From: Polyangiaceae bacterium
GTDB lineage: Bacteria > Myxococcota_A > Polyangia > Polyangiales > Polyangiaceae
Length of the DNA stretch: 64,000 bases
NCBI GenBank assembly: GCA_016719945.1
Contig: JADJYE010000041.1
Location: 1-64,000 of the forward strand
Direction: 5' to 3'
Shown: one piece after another, positions 63,690-64,000 of the stretch
Layout: each line of letters begins with the position of its first letter
Numbering within the stretch: the stretch's first letter is position 1
Program-made: the position numbers and the translations under genes
Notes under the pieces: generated by a model
What the model was told of the DNA's origin: nothing
The model's database searches: none
What the model saw: only the letters and a program-made list of their open reading frames with translations

Positions 63690-64000
63690 ATGAGGCTCGA
63701 GGATGTCCCCTCCGCCGGCTCTGCGGCGACGCAGCTTCGGTCGATGCGAAACGATCGCGTGCCGTCCCTCGTGTCGTTCACCGATCGCTTCGGCGACATC
63801 GCGCGGTTCTCGTTCGTGTTCGGCGACATCGTCATCGTCGCCTCGCCCGAGCTGGTGCACGACGTCCTGGTCACCCACGCAGGCTCGTTCCAGAAGTCGC
63901 CCATCCTGCGCTCGGCGCTGTTCCCGCTCGCGGGTGAGGGGCTGTTCACGAGCGAGGGTGAGCTGTGGAAGCGTCAGCGCCGCTTGATGGCTCCCCTCTT
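63690..64000 (+). CDS. Cytochrome P450, N-terminal fragment (runs off the window)
   Basis: ATG 63690 starts MRLEDVPSAGSAATQLRSMRNDRV. Then come SLVSFTDRFGDIARFSFVFGDIVIVASPELVHDVLV, THAGSFQKSPILRSALFPLAGEGLFTSEGELWKRQRRLMAPL. The G-L-x-x-x-x-G-x-x-W-x-x-x-R-R-L-x-x-P block is the P450 helix C signature. No N-terminal membrane anchor is present, so this is a soluble bacterial P450. The haem-binding Cys region lies beyond the window. An ATG 8 bases upstream is followed by an immediate stop. Confidence 0.85.
   Translation, partial: MRLEDVPSAGSAATQLRSMRNDRVPSLVSFTDRFGDIARFSFVFGDIVIVASPELVHDVLVTHAGSFQKSPILRSALFPLAGEGLFTSEGELWKRQRRLMAPL

Overview
The window is 64 kb of very GC-rich, tightly packed bacterial chromosome. 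It is full of secreted lipoproteins that carry a Cys lipobox followed by Gly/Ser-rich linkers. It also holds a eukaryote-like Ser/Thr kinase fused to a cyclase and an ATPase, FGE, LDL-receptor-A, vWA and thrombospondin-3 modules, and tandem ECF sigma/FecR circuitry. This combination points to a myxobacterium (Myxococcota), most likely of the Polyangiales type. That placement is inferred from gene content only. No rRNA, tRNA, CRISPR array or prophage was recognised.

1-9.2 kb: every gene here is recognisable only by stitching frames. They are a conserved unknown (-), a small protein (+), an acyl-CoA dehydrogenase (-), a coupled run of vWA lipoprotein / Ycf48-like propeller / redoxin / di-haem peroxidase / unknown (+), and an alpha/beta hydrolase (-). 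Overall gene lengths and stop/start overlaps are preserved, so base-call errors at a contig end explain this better than real decay. 9.2-13.1 kb: a nucleotidyltransferase with a small partner, a DEDD exonuclease, a PHB-depolymerase-like esterase lipoprotein and an unknown lipoprotein.

13.3-16.8 kb: an ECF sigma - FecR/TPR - outer-membrane-barrel-like protein - GGASQ-repeat lipoprotein operon, closed by hairpins. 16.9-22.3 kb: an unknown helical protein convergent to the hairpins and divergent from a 1385-residue kinase-cyclase-ATPase-TPR protein. 22.4-33.2 kb: surface proteins (trypsin-like protease, two lipoproteins, Cys-rich lipoprotein, TSP3/vWA lipoprotein) plus two unknowns. 33.3-38.5 kb: mainly housekeeping (purE-purK, UspA, a CDP-alcohol phosphatidyltransferase, a YkuD-type L,D-transpeptidase). 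38.7-44.3 kb: a lipoprotein with seven LDL-receptor class A repeats, a PEGA/TPR barrel protein, a zinc-ribbon membrane protein, a dipeptide-epimerase-like enolase and an unknown.

44.3-46.8 kb: a GMC oxidoreductase interrupted by an in-frame amber codon, with a coupled partner. 46.8-48.8 kb: the most unusual locus, a REP-associated tyrosine transposase (RAYT)-like gene embedded in 13 same-orientation copies of a G-rich 49-bp repeat and followed by an octanucleotide microsatellite. 48.8-64 kb: MBL-fold hydrolase and thiolase, an ABC exporter, a DUF4105 / TolB-like / MerR / esterase operon with a perfect dyad, Nnr, a propeller-cytochrome c lipoprotein, an ECF sigma factor, pdxJ plus an MFS transporter, and the start of a cytochrome P450.

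Several otherwise intact genes after 9 kb carry one single-base frameshift each, so frame breaks should be treated as provisional.
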